A DNA stretch of 64,000 nucleotides from Sclerotinia nivalis (Eukaryota > Ascomycota > Leotiomycetes > Helotiales > Sclerotiniaceae): the NCBI GenBank assembly GCA_029531795.1, contig JAPEIS010000006.1, forward strand, positions 2,480,001-2,544,000, read 5' to 3'. This document shows, piece after piece, positions 1-13,463 of this stretch; within the stretch, counting starts at the first letter, position 1; each line of letters opens with the position of its first letter. The position numbers were made by a program, and so were the translations under genes. The notes beneath the pieces were generated by a model, which was not told the origin of the DNA, ran no database searches, and worked only from the letters and a program-made list of their open reading frames with translations.

Positions 1-3000
1 ATGATTTGATTGAAATGACATTGAAATGTTGTATAGTACAAAAGGTTTGTCGAAGGAGAAATCGTATATAAAAAGAATGAAAAGTAAAAATGGGAAAGAT
101 CAATTGATAGAAAACGCCCCGATTCGGAAATTGCGTTAAAAATCAGGGATTTAATGGGATAATGGAGAGTATTTGGGGTATAAAATGAATGTATGCATTA
201 AAAAAGATATCCATAGATGAAAAGATAGGATATATCTTTATTAGTATGGAGCATCAACGAATTTGTCCATAGGTAGTTTTGAGCTGTGGATAACTAGTTA
301 ACGGGTGGATGCGCCGAGCTGGGGTTTATTAGGTCATTTGGCACTTCAATCTCTTTTTTTTTGAACAATTTTGGGAATAGTTTCATGTTATTATTCAATA
401 GTATAAAAGTCGTTTTTGATATGATTTGTTTTTTTTATTAATGTTTAATCATATATGATTAAAGAAATGTGAGAAAATATGAGTGTAGTCCTTGTACTTA
501 CATATAAGTGGTTTTTTGTCTTAAAAAGGTGTGCCAGCCATGCATAGTGGCGCAGATATTCTCTTTCTAGAATTGAGGCTTGAAAGCTGGATAGATGGAT
601 AGCTGGATAGCTGATGAAGGATTACTAGAATAGCGTAGATTCGTAGAACAGAACAACAATTCATCTACTCCGTACACCACTGAAACCGGTAATGGAGGCT
701 TGCAGTCTTGCAGTCCTGCAGCACTTGTACATAATATATTTGATGATTATTGCATGAATTGAACCTGAATGAGAGCTCTTTCCCCTCAATGCCGTGTTAA
801 TAATCTTTGGTACTCAGCTGGGCATTCCCTACCAAGGTTTTTTGCATGAATGTTTCGGGTGGATCTTAACTGTATGAATTTTATTACAGGCCGAGGATTC
901 CGATGTTCTTTCCACTCTTGTTTCACTATCAATTGATGTCGGCGATCATTTTTGATGGAAAAGGCTTCATTATGCCTCTTTCCCTTTAGAGGTTGATGTC
1001 AGTATTCCAGATGGAAGGTGCTTATGTAGGTAGGTGGACCATTTTTGGTGAAGCGGGGTTTTCTTTTTCTCCGACTGTTTTGTCCTTGAGAAGGTGCAAT
1101 TGGTACTACTATGATACATACATCATCCATGAACTATGTGAAAATGATTGGATAAAACTTTTGAAAGATTGAGGAGATAAATGATGATTACTAGGTACTA
1201 CCATGGAACATGCGGTAATGTTCATGTAGAAGTTTGCTAAGGCATCATCTATGGGTTACTCTATGGGTTACTCTATGGGTTAACTCTATGGGTCACTCAA
1301 CCGGTCACTCAACCTATCTCGGCGCATCAAAATGTACTCTTACCCCTCCCTTTAACTACCAGATACAGACATTGCAGAATCTGTCAACACCAACTGAACG
1401 GGTACAGACAAACCATCGGCCAAAGCTTTTCTTTTTGCTCGTAATATCAGTTGCGATTGATGAACAAGTAAAAGATACAAAGATGATAGAAATAATGGAA
1501 TCGCCAGCCATGCAAAATACTAAATAGGAATTTGTATGTTCATGAACTTTTTGAGATTGATGTCCGAAATATTTGATGCGGAAGCGGCATCGTCCAATGG
1601 GAATTCCTCCACCATAATTCCTAGTAAGATATCCAATAGCTGAATTTTAATCCTTGTGGTTACTTTAGCATTATGCCAGATCTGGGCATTATAAGATTAG
1701 ATTGCAGGAATAAGCGAATCAAATTCTTCGAAACAAATGACATATTAATGTAAGTGGATTTGATTCGCCAAAATGACGGAAATATCCAGCCTTATCAATT
1801 AAAAAATGGCTAAATCTCGCCAATGCTTAATTCTGATCATCCAAAGGGATCTCTCCGGCTTCTTTTCATATCCAGTCAAATGAACATCATATCAAGAATT
1901 CGACACGATGTCATCAACAACCAGATATTCTCACCGACTTCTTCATCGATCAATCGACTCAATCAATCACCAACACAACTACACCATCTCTGTACACAGA
2001 CTGGATAATATATACGGAATGAGTAAGATGATCCTTTATGGCTGAAACTTTTATGCTGTCCAACCACCATCATACCGTATACTCAGCCATATTCTTCACG
2101 AAAACAATCCCTGGCGCATTGTAAGCTTACAATTGCTACCGTGTCGCCGATGAACCTACCACCTTAAGATCTCGGACATCATGCGACTAATCACTAAATG
2201 CCCCAAGACTCGGTATTCGTCAAGCCTGCAGATTATAGCTTGTGGGCTATCCCTCTAGGGTGAAGCATGATGTACCCCAGGTACACGGGAATACCTCAAA
2301 GATTGTCACGGAACGGGGCGAGGAGACGAAACATCTCGAAGTTTATTTGGATATGGAAGTTTAAACTTTGACTTCCTTCTTAAAACCATTCTAGGTCTTC
2401 TGTCGAAATGTTCGAAACGTGTACCAATGATTCTATCGTCATTTTGTCTGTGCCTCATGAACTAGTATAAGCACCAAGAATTGACAGCATTTGATGTCAC
2501 CATACCTTTTTACCATACCATTGAGTGTTTTCTTCATATATTCATGTTTTACAAGATAAATCATTTACGAACATTGTTATGACAACGTGTCTTTGCAATA
2601 TTCCTTCATCGTGTTATTCATTGTCGATTCATTCATTTCATTTTCATCACGAACAACGATCTTATCTAGTCATCTCCTGAGGAGGTTTCTACCCGCACTT
2701 TGGTTTCAGTTTTATCTGATGTATAGTATTATGACGTCGAAATTCGAGACCACGTTAATCAGATGATAAATAGTTTCATGTTGGGCACTTTTAAATGTCC
2801 GAGGCTGTTGTGTTCCCGCTTTAGGTTTCTGGTTGAACTTTAAATATACTTCCTCAATTCTTGGTTTGGTTTCCAAGGATGTCTGGAATGCGAGAATTTA
2901 TCTTCTTGACCAATTCTATTTCAATCCGCTAAATCCCTTCATCAAACTGCCTGACCGTCGATCAACGGGTTTCCTTCCTCATCTTGATCGGATTTAAACC

Positions 3001-6000
3001 TCAGTTCTTTCGCTTGAATGCTTATTTTTTCTCATGCGTTCAATTAGGAACAAGGGCAGAAGTGGACAGAGACTTGTTCTCTGGTCTAATAATACTTCCC
3101 CGGGGGATATTGAGTTCAGTTTTCAAGTGTTACTGTGATCTTATCTAATCGCCGATTAATCTACCATCTTCCATCAGTCCGTAGGACAATGAAGGTAGGG
3201 ATCTCTCCTCTACCCCTAGGATGCAAGCGAGTCTACGAAAACCAAAACGTGGTAGAGTCTATTTTAACTTATGGTTTGAAATGCTAGAGTTACCATAGCA
3301 TTTTCAGGCTTCAGCACCAAATCAATCCATGCTAGTCACTGTGGTTTTTTGATGAGTTTCTGTCTTTCATTAATTATATATATCTGGTCTCCAATACTCA
3401 ATTCATAAACCCTTGCTATCGAGATTGTGACACATCTCCAACCCCAGTCTACAGAAACTAATCTTTAAGCCTGTCCACCTTTGCGTTCTCCAGAACAAAC
3501 TAAAAATACATTCGGAAATGTAATGTTCTCCATCCCAAGCGTTTACGCAAGCAACAGCAAAGACTCTCATTTCCGGAAAATGTTCTCAATGTTTCCTTGC
3601 CTTGGCGCTTGACCTCTGTTTTCGCTGAGAGTTGAGAAAAATTATATTTTTTATCTATTTCCTTTATATAAAATTAGGGAGAAGAAAGTTTTTTTCCTCG
3701 TATCTAGGCTTAATATCCACTGCTTGAAGCTCAATCTATAGATACTTTCTCTTGGTATTCTATAGTACTATCCATTGACCCGGGCTGAAAAATCTTGTTC
3801 TCCAGCCTCGAATTTTATTCCCTTGAGCGACAGCTACTGCTGTGTCGTATTGTAGAATTGTATCTTCGCGTTCATACAGCAAACTCGACGATGATTCTAT
3901 GAGCAAAGCGGGGCCACATCAATGCTAAACTAACATGGTGTCCGCTGCTTAGACAAGGGGCGAATTCTCGTAATGGATACACTCTATTGGTTCAAACATG
4001 ACGTTCATTCGCGTTGAAGCGTTAACTCATAATTTAGTGATAGGCGAGATGATGATCTAACAGGTATGAATATAACTCAGTAGACTATACTACGACCTTT
4101 GTGATTCGTAGATTCGCGCACTTGACTACACGACAATCAAAGCTATATCGTTCGCGGCATATGGCATAGCGTCCGTGAGTGATACCATTTAAATTATCTC
4201 CTACAGAAAAGTGGAGGCGCGATGCGTACTTCGAGATTACGGCGACAACCAGACGGGAAGTTTGACGGCAAACATTGAGAGATAATGGTGAGATTAAGCA
4301 GTGCCAATCTATATGATTGTCTACACTTTCGACGTTGGTTCCTTCTTTAGTATCTGGAATGCTGAGATTCAGTTTAATATTGTTGGAAGGGCAATCAAGC
4401 ATGTATATAATTATATATGTATCTAGTATTCTATAGTCAAGCTAGAAGATATAGAGGACTAGTACGGAAGCCTAGTACTAGTGTGTATCACCTGTTCTAA
4501 CAAATATAAAAGATTGGGGTTTAAACGTAGGATTACATTTCATACGTATATTGATTGATTTGATTTAACGTCCACACTGAGTCTAAGATTATCTAGGACG
4601 GCTAGGGGCTCTATAAGCTCCTAGTTGATGCTATGGAGAGTTGTATGCTAGCTAGTATATAGTTTGTATAGTTTGGGTTTCTTTTCAATCCTTGAAATGT
4701 TGATTGAGGACAAATGAAAACTAATACTGGGGAACAAAGCCCGATATCTTTATTCTTTAAAATCTTTCCTTCTTTGTTCTCCCCCTATCCTTTACTAATT
4801 AAAGCATTCTACTGATATAATCTTCTTTTTCGATCCAATCTGTTATTCCGACATCCACTTCCCACAAAGGTCAAGAATCATCTCCGTCAAGATTACCTCC
4901 AGTACAGCAAAAGGATCCTCATACTAATGAAAAGCAACTGAAAGGCATCACTCTCCTTAATTCGAACTTATTCATTAGCTCCTTTGTATGCCTTCCTAGG
5001 TGTAATGATCTCCAGCTTTATTTGAATGTAAATAATCGAAATCGTCGAATGGAATATCGGTTGTTTGAATATAATTATAGTAGAGTGTGGCCCTAACCCT
5101 ATCTATACATATACAAAAAATATTTTTGTAAAATCGAGGAAAAGGTGTAATATCGTATCGATACTTAGAGTATAGTATTAATTGATAGATGATAGTATTC
5201 TTTGTTTTGTGATAATCGTAATATTAAAATGAATATGTTTTCGATAGTCGATTGTCGAAAAAAGGTATAAAATGCGAATAAAACAATAACAAATTCTGTA
5301 TCGAAAAGACCCTTTTGGAATAGAAGGGATTTATTAAGCGTATTATACCTTGTATTGAAGTAATAGTCGATGACAGATATTAAATCTAACTAGGGCTTCT
5401 GTAACCATCGTCCGTATTTTGGATTGATGTTCGTTCATCCTTTCGAAGATATTGATATTGTAAAATCGTAATAACCCCTCCATCGTGAATATCGTAATCG
5501 GGAAACCCTCTCTCTCTCTTCCAATGTATCCGATTCTATCAAATGATTCAATCTTAGCTCTGCAGACTCTCAATAGAGAGCTGGAGGTTCGTAGAGGGCA
5601 CCACGTACAGGTGTTGAGTCTTCGCCCTCCATTTCATACGTATACTTTCTTCCACGATCACGACTTTTTTACGCTAGTTTTATATAAGTTTGATGATGTT
5701 TGGTATACGGACAAAGCACTCATATAGATACTTGTTGCGGACAATAGCTGTCTCGCAGGTGAATATCTTCGGGACTAAAAAATAGTTTTTGAGTCGCTAA
5801 GTTCCCTGTATTAGTAGATACATGTTAAGATATAATTGTACCATAACATACTGGGATATGAAAGACTAGAGAAGACTATGTAGAGTGACTCCTCCAGTTA
5901 CAAGTTCTAAGTAATACCAAGACACAGATTTCATGGTAATCGATCAAGGAATTAGACGCTCGTAAGGTACGTTAGAAATGAAAGTCCGTGACTTTTGCCC

Positions 6001-8795
6001 TGCTCAATGTTCCATCTCATGTGCGGACTCAATAGCATATTGTTGTTTTGTTTCAATTATTGCCAAATGATTCTGTTCCTGTTGTTGTTTTTTTGATGTT
6101 ATTATCATGATGATGGATGATGGTGAATTCTTGCTGTTGTCGACATAGAGTCTTGAACTCAGTGACCAATTCATTATTGCAGAATATACAACTACAATAA
6201 CTAATTAACTACACTTAGCCTTTTCCGTATCTTCTATACTGGTACCTTATTCCGAGGAAATCAACTCGCAATGCTCCCTTAAAATGCGGGCATGATTCCA
6301 ACGTGGCGCTAATGAAACTGAGATACGCGCCAGCCCAGGTCTTGTTGTAGAAATTCCAGCAACTTTATAACATTCACGTCCTGGTCTGTAAATGAGTACT
6401 TAAAGTCTTAAACCATAAGCAGCAATTCACTTGAAACGTAATTGCCTAGCTACCAAACCACTTCAAAATTCCCACGAAACATCTATATAAACTTATCATT
6501 ACCACGCTTACGGGCTCAGCATAATGAAGAGAGCTCAACAGAGTTGAGCCAGGATCGAGACGCATGGAGAAAGACGAATTTGATCCGATGTCCGGGCCTA
6601 GCAGGCTTAGAACGGAGAAGAGAATGCATACATATTCCTCTAGGACAATAAGACTTGTGATTGGATTACTATTTCGCAGAAAAGGCACGTATTGATGTAT
6701 TGAGTACTCAGTGACGACAGCGATGGGACTGTATGAAATGACGGTAGATGGTTCGTGAAATGAGAAACGGATTTGAAGATGAGGAACGATAACGCGATAG
6801 TATATTGACAAGTACGAGGACCGTGGCAGCAGCTGCAGGCACACATGGAAAGTACTTTTCTTAATTTTTCATCTGGCTCTAAAACATTAACACCCTGCTC
6901 TAAGCTCACTTTAAATAGCATTGACGAGAGTATTCAATAGCTCCAGAGTGCGAGCAAAGTCATTTTGATCATACTGCTATATTAAATCGATTGAATGAGG
7001 TGGTGAATTTGGGAGCAAAATCCGGAGGGCTAAATATTAGACGCACTATAATGACGAAGAAAAGTGAAGAGCTGAGTATTCACTCAGGCGTTCAGAAGTA
7101 AGTGGGGATTTACTGCTGCATCTCAACACGAGGTTCCTATAAGAGTAACCAAGGACGGTAATATCTTAAGATATGCCAAGAATAGCTGTTGCTGCAAGAA
7201 CTCATGGGGAAATTACTCAAACTTTGTAAAGCATAAAATCGTACTTGAATACTGTGCTGGTTTTCGCCCATCTACAAGAGGAACAGAGTATGATGTCAGT
7301 GTCGAAATTTATATACAAAACGTTGATAAACATGGCTGACAGTTGACAAGATAAAATTACCAGTAACAATCATAGCCAACAAGAAGAGCAATCCTCAAGC
7401 CAAAACTAAATTAAATCGGTCCGCTCTACCGTTATTCGTCACACATACTTAAGCGCAGATTTTCGAAGCTAAATGCACGATAACAGAGCAAAATCTACGT
7501 GCTGCATGCTGGTCCTGTCTTGCCAGATGTCTCGGAAAGTTGAAAATGTTGCTTCTCTATCTCTACCCGTCTAGGGTCATATATCTATATATAGCCGAAA
7601 TGCAAAGAGAAGGGGGTCAATGTGTAGGTAAGCGGCGTAATGCGCCCTGGTATCACAGGTTCCGCTTTTAGGAAAGAAGAAGTGAATCGCTAGGGAAATG
7701 GGCTGCAGTGACTAACGACACAAGCGGGGAAGAAACCCCACAAGTACCCGCTGCATGAAATCTCTTAGCGTTATTTTACAAGAGAGGAAGCGGGACGAAG
7801 AAGTGTCCATATAATATGTTGACTTGTTCCTTCTTGTATAGTAACACACTTACAGATCACCACTGAAAGCCTTGCTAGGACCTCCTCGTACATGTACTTC
7901 CATCCCAAGTTTCTCGTCGTAAGTCTGTAGGAGCTCATGGGTTGAGGACGGTTATTCCACAGAAAGTTTAAGAATATTACGATTTGTATATTCGACAGCG
8001 ATTCAGTGACTCACTCCGAACGACAATACGCATAGATATATAAACGACAACACATGAGTATAACTTCCATTGGCCGCAACTTATCGTCATAATTAAGCCA
8101 AAATTCCTTCATAGAACCTGACTATATATACCCTAACCACACTATTTCGACCCAATTCTTTGACTGCGGCAAGAAAATGGCAAAACAGCATGAGCGATGT
8201 CTTCCCACTCGTACTTTCTTGTCATTTCGCTATTTGTTTATGCCCGCCTACTTCTCGACTAGACGTGATATTTATATTCTATACTTGGATTTACGCCAGG
8301 GAGCTGCTTGATTTCTTAGCCCAGTTTATTCACTTCGCGTGATTACAACGTGTACAATCGCTTGAATTCATTATGATGTACATAGCCAAAAAAGGAGAAC
8401 ATTGCTGCTGGAGCGTGGCGTGGGGGCTTGGATGTTCGGACAATCAGAGGTGATTAATTTTTCGAGACTACTCAAAACATTGAAATCGTTGAGAATGCTG
8501 GAGCTATCTTGGACGTTCGTTTTACTTGAGATATTGAATCCGTTTGAAACACTAAATTCATTTGAAAATTTAGAACATTAAATCCTCTAAGACTATTAGA
8601 ACACATCCAAGCATCTCAAAATTACCAACAATGAACCCATCGAGTCGCAACCGCAACCCAAACTATCACCAGTGAAAAGCTTGGTGTGGCCATTGACAGC
8701 ACTGATGTAAGATAACGGAAACAAAGCAACGAAATATTGAAAATCACATATATACCCAAGGAAGGAGACATGAGTCATGAGTATATCATTAATAT
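1..8795. other. Gene-poor AT-rich region
   Basis: No convincing gene is visible in about 8.8 kb. Open frames are short, mostly start at non-ATG codons, and do not join through plausible introns into a longer protein. The longest ATG frame is a 105-codon minus-strand frame at 4085-4402 with no recognisable motif. The stretch from about 3700 to 5400 is especially rich in TA steps. It holds an 8-bp-arm inverted repeat at 4458-4482 and a short CCCTAACCCT at 5091-5100. A tandem repeat lies at 1247-1311. I see no transposase, reverse transcriptase or long terminal repeat. Confidence 0.6.
1247..1311. repeat. Short tandem repeat, 12-bp unit
   Basis: The unit CTATGGGTTACT is repeated about four times with small changes, then runs into two copies of GGTCACTCAACC. 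It lies inside the left gene desert and is not part of a recognisable gene. Direct reading of the sequence is the only evidence. Confidence 0.75.
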
Positions 8796-9879
8796 TCAAT
8801 TACTATATGCATCCTTTGGCACCGGCCGACTCTTAAAGAGCTTACCAATGCCAAACCGACGTTTCTGAGACTCTGGTTGATACGGCGCCAAAGGGTAAGC
8901 TACTGTGTGCGTATAGTATCCGGTATCATTATGCTCCGATGTAGCGAGCAATCTAGCCATTCTATGTTCTGGTATTTCACCACTGGACAAGGAAAAGTCA
9001 GTAATCGAGACAAAATTTAGATGGACGGAAGGGTTGCACATCGTAAAGAGTAGCAAATAAGATGTATGTACTTACAGTTTTGTGCTATTTGATGCAAACG
9101 AGAAGCCCGACTTTCTATTTTCTGTTGCTGTTCTGGGCATGGATATTGGCTCTCGTTTCCTTACTTCATCGACGGATTGTGGGGGCACCGGCTTCTCTTC
9201 GCCTCTTGATTTCGCAACACTAGCTTTTCCAGCATGTGTTTTAGACTTCGCGGCACCTTTCTTACTCGATTTTGGTCGTATCCAACCGTCCTTTGTAGCT
9301 GGTCCGAGAGCAGTAGGCTTGGTCGGAACAGTTGGAATTAGGTTCTGGTCTCGTTTTCGACGACCATGTTTCGTCTGAGTTAGAGCATCTCGGGATGTTA
9401 GCGAGGAAGAAGATACTGATAGTCGCTTAGAAAGGCCATTAAGTGTATTAATCGCTTCTACACGTGATTCGTTGGATAGCATTATAAGGGCTTCTTGATC
9501 TGAAGACTTGACTTTGCCTCGAGAAAATGATACTATTGCGGCCGCGAAAGCAGTGTTTAATCGTGATAATATCGTGGAGAGTGATGAGCGCGCTCTCCCT
9601 GCCATAATATGAGAATTTGTACATTGCAACTTGAGGATTATGGTTCATACCATCGCCTTCCGAGAACTTAGGACCAACCTTTATAGAATCTTTTGTATAT
9701 GCTTCTCGAATGTCTGATCTAGATCTTTTGAATGACTTGATGAGAGGAGTTTCCTCATCCTTATCGGTATCAATTGCTTCATTGCTACTTCTACGTCTTT
9801 TGCGACTAGCTTTAAGCAGTCTTATGCCGCTTGTAAAAGTACCAAGTAAGGTAGATACTAATTCATCCAGTTCACCCAT
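8796..9879 (-). CDS. Unknown basic, Ser/Lys-rich fungal protein (3 exons)
   Basis: Three exons splice cleanly on the minus strand: 9879-9651, 9598-9076 and 8982-8796, giving about 312 residues. Both introns have GT-AG ends (9599-9650, 52 nt; 8983-9075, 93 nt), and both junctions keep the frame in phases 1 and 2. The first ATG of the frame is at 9879, where the protein begins MGELDELVSTLLG. Upstream codons in frame lack an ATG. Visible features are an amphipathic N-terminal helix, basic clusters RKRRR and RRKR that could be nuclear localisation signals, a central helical stretch (RSSLSTILSRLNTAFAAAIV), and a disordered Ser/Lys/Pro-rich second half. No catalytic motif or known domain is recognised. 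A nuclear role would be inference from the basic clusters. The exon model is well supported; the function is unknown. Confidence 0.72.
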
Positions 9880-11919
9880 TGTAAAGTCAGATACCAACTT
9901 TGTTCGACAAAGGGAACATCGAAAAGAGACACTTGATCTTCAAAAGTCTAGGAAGGAAATCAAAAAGAGGACGTATGTACTAATCAAAGTAGCTAGTAAT
10001 TGATTGGGAGACAGTTGCGTTCTTGCCGCCCTTAATTTCTACCCCGCTTGTCAACAATAGCCAATAGGAGAGTTGAGATGAAAGTTTGGTAAAGGTAATA
10101 TATACATGGCCGTGCGCATATGAGAATGCTAGCTCAAATCATGAACGTTCAATCTAGATCGCGCAGAAGTCCTTTTCATTTAACCGATTCAAAAGCTGGA
10201 ACGACGGAATTGCTCATAAACACTAGGTGACGTGTTACTCCATCAATTAAAGTAGTAACAATGATGTTCATGGAAGAGTTAAACATTGTAGGGCGATTTG
10301 ATCCTTGTACTTGTGTAAGTTGTAGAGTGCACCCGATTCGAGGCCAAATAGATCTAGACTCGCCCACGTGATACTACAACGGGAAAACATGATGCGATAT
10401 GGAGTCTTTAAGTGCCATAGAGTGAAGCATTGATTAACTTGGCCATTTTGAGGAATATTGATGTTTCAACAGATGCTTGAACACTAAAACATCATGTCAT
10501 ATAGACGAATAGAGGGGTCTGGTAATGATGAAGCTTTGAATCACGCGGAATGAGCTGTCAGAGCGAGAACTACATTGTCCTGGATACAAGCCCTCCGGAG
10601 AGCGGACCAATATCATCTTGACAACGTGGGGGGTACCTTATTAGGATGAACTTGTTGCATCTAGATATTGCAACCAACGGAGCTACCGATTCAAAGTAGT
10701 GTAACAGGAAAATATCTTATCACATACTTTCGGAAGGTTACACTCCAATCGAAAGCTGCCTAGTATTTGTAAACCATTGATCAGTTTGGTATGCGAGGAT
10801 GAGACGGAGTTGTTATCTCTTGCGGGATTTATCGGTGCCACTCAAAATAACATTCGATATCGGAGAGACGGGGGACTGGCTACGAGCCGCAGACCCCACG
10901 TCTCCCCTGCTACGTTGCACATATTCGTGATTCGATTTGCGCTATCTTGGAGAATCTGATGATAGGCTTGTGGGATAAAGGGGAGCTGGCGCTTTTTCTT
11001 TAGTGTCGCATTCATATGCGTGTGTATATTGTGGCCCCCGAGATCGGTCACAATGTAACTAAATATTCGGGATTTCGGAGTGCGTCAAATTTGATCATTC
11101 TGGTATTGATGCGGTTGCAACACGGCAGGTTTGTCGGGTTGGTAGGAAGTATCCTATAAAAATAATGTGTTGTAGTTCTCATGTAATCACATCCTATGGT
11201 ATTGTCATGGTTGTATAGGTAGGAAAAGAAGACGACGTATACAGACTGTCAACGTCTTAAATTAGTTGAAGACTGAGAAAAAGTATTGCGGGACGAACCG
11301 CATGGCCGTTTTGCTTTAGTGCAAAAAAACCTGATGATCAGAGGGATTTCATTTATATGGTTGCAACATTTAGCACAAACGTGGGGTTTTCTCCAGAATC
11401 CCACAAGTACCCACCGCCCTGCATAAGTCTCTTTAACTCACCTTATGTTTTCTATCTTTGTTTCTTTCAGGAACAGAATGATTGAAATTCCGTCTGAGGT
11501 TTTCAATAAGTGATTCCGTTTCACCCGTCTTGGTCGTACATGTCAAATGGCTGGGGGTGCTTATCTTCGGACCCCTGTACATCCTTTGCTTTTGCAGGCT
11601 TGCTCACTGATAACCCCATCACAATTAACACATATAAACCAGCACGTTCTGCACGTCATGAGTATACTTTTAACGAATTTCGAGGCTTTTTAGGTACTAC
11701 GAAAGATCGATTAGCTCATGAAACTCAACGCACTTCAATAAAATCTTGGGACGTGTATAAAGCATTTATGATTGGCACTCGACGGAGGAGCATTGATGGA
11801 ACTGTAATCCATCATCTTAACAGCAAGGAATAACTTGTTTATGCAGTAAACTATTTTTAGACCCTGATGTCGAGTTTCCCTTTCCAGAATTACCCCTTAT
11901 AGCTTCAGATGCTACGAGC
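9880..11919. other. Intergenic region with possible upstream exon of the next gene
   Basis: Two kilobases separate the minus-strand gene at 8.8-9.9 kb from the Cys-motif gene. A 107-codon open frame at 11510-11833, lacking its own ATG, looks protein-like and may be part of an upstream exon of the following gene. A plausible acceptor (TTTTGCAG) ends at 11586. The exon joins could not be settled because the candidate donors at 11694 (phase 1) and 11804 (phase 0) compete. The rest shows no gene. Confidence 0.4.
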
Positions 11920-13463
11920 ATGTTCGAGCCTCATTGCAGGAAAAGTAACACCGATGATTCACATCTTCCCAAAGGTGGCTGTAGATTCATTTTGCTGCAG
12001 CCTGAATCAAAGCATCTGCGATGTGCGTGTGTCGGATTTGCGTCGAATCGATCCCTTCCAGGCAGTTCGTGTCATTGTGGACACCAGGCAGTATATCACA
12101 ATTCAGACCCAGAATGTTCTGGTAAAGAAGTTGATGCGTTAAGATTGAGGATTAGTACTCTTGAGGAAGAGCTGAATCGAGAACGAAGCATAGGGAGAGG
12201 TGGCTTGTTTGATCGGCTCATACAATTAGAAGAGCTTATGGAAAAAGGAAATTCAGAACGTGAAGTGGAGATACGAAGCATCCACCGTGGTATTGGTGGT
12301 CTTTGGCAGAATCTTGAGGTCCTAAACAAACGGACACCATATTACGATGATCAAATCGAGGGATTAGTGGATGATGTCCATAGAATTCGTGCTAGGATGA
12401 TCGAAGTCGACGATGCGTCGATGCGAGTAGAAGATAGAGTCGATGCTCTTGAGAATATCTCGACACGGATTCCTAGATCTCCAAAGTGGCCTCGGCGAAA
12501 AAGAGCATCTACGTCTCCTGCTACCAATATGGAGATCACAATCGGAGGCTCGTCAAACTATTGGCAAAGCAGTGTTGTGGGGGATTTTACAATACCTGTG
12601 AATGGTAGTGCATTAGGTCAGGAATTCCCGGAAGGTGATTTTTCGGGTGATCGATGCGTAACTCATTCATGGACTGTACATATCTCACTTATGCCCACGT
12701 CATCTCAGCCTTTCCCTTTCGAGAAGGACACGGCAGCTTACAAAAGATGTCTATCTCGAGGATTGCATCGAAAAATAGTTGTGCCCGAATCAAATAGTGA
12801 TTCGTTCAAGGAGGCCGTGAATTCTGCGTTTGCGCCAGTCTTGCGAGGAAGGCCTTGGCAACCACTCGCGGCCAAGATTTGCGAGGTTGAAAATCTAAAA
12901 GGCCTTCCTATGCTTCGAGAACTAGATAGACAGCTAGTGAGTGTCTCTTGTGTTCTTTGCCTTCACAAAAAGCTGAGCCTCCCCAAACAATACTAATTTC
13001 AGTCGAACAGGTCTTCAGGGATTATGATGTTGAGTTCTTGAAGGAACACTGCGCTGTCCTTGACGGATGTGGCAGGATTGAAGACATATACATCGCTCTG
13101 CTCGAAGAAACAATAAATTGGATCGAGTTGCGGGAACTCGAGCCTTTCATCGCAGGATTAGAATCCGCATGGTCTCACGACACATACCTAGATGGACCGC
13201 GGTCATATATACCCCTTCAAGAATTAGATGACGAGCTTAATGAAGCCATGGTATCCGAAAAGCGACTAGCAGGTGATATGTTGCCATCCTTGCCAGCCGT
13301 TGAAGGATCGCCATCAAGTACGAAGTTAAAGAGACATGCATCAAGAATTTCCAGAACCCCAAGCTTTGGCTCATCAATTGAGGGAGAAAATTCTAGGACA
13401 AAATTGAGGCAAATTTACAATGGGGCAAGGGCTGATCTTGGCAGGTGTGCTGAAATTGTTTGA
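11920..13463 (+). CDS. Cys-motif plus coiled-coil protein, N-terminus uncertain
   Basis: Exons 11920-12936 and 13011-13463 give about 489 residues. The intron (12937-13010, 74 nt) has a GTGAGT donor and a TACTAAT branch-like site. The frame selects the AG ending at 13010, not the nearer AG at 13002, which would hit a stop after 12 codons. Near the N-terminus there is C35-x-C37 followed by C51-x-C53-G-H55 and Y59-H60, which could bind a metal. A heptad-rich coiled coil follows (about 70-180) with a basic patch PRRKR near 190. The rest is not recognised. The frame stays open upstream to 11821, and phase-1 acceptors at 11860, 11887 or 11908 would allow an earlier exon. The true protein is therefore probably longer at its N-terminus. 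Function unknown. Confidence 0.6.

Noticed and set aside
5091..5100. CCCTAACCCT as a telomere remnant
   Set aside because: Fewer than two telomere units; too short to exceed chance in 64 kb.
9082..9378. Plus-strand 98-codon frame
   Set aside because: It is antisense to exon 2 of the spliced minus-strand gene, and starts at a non-conserved site.
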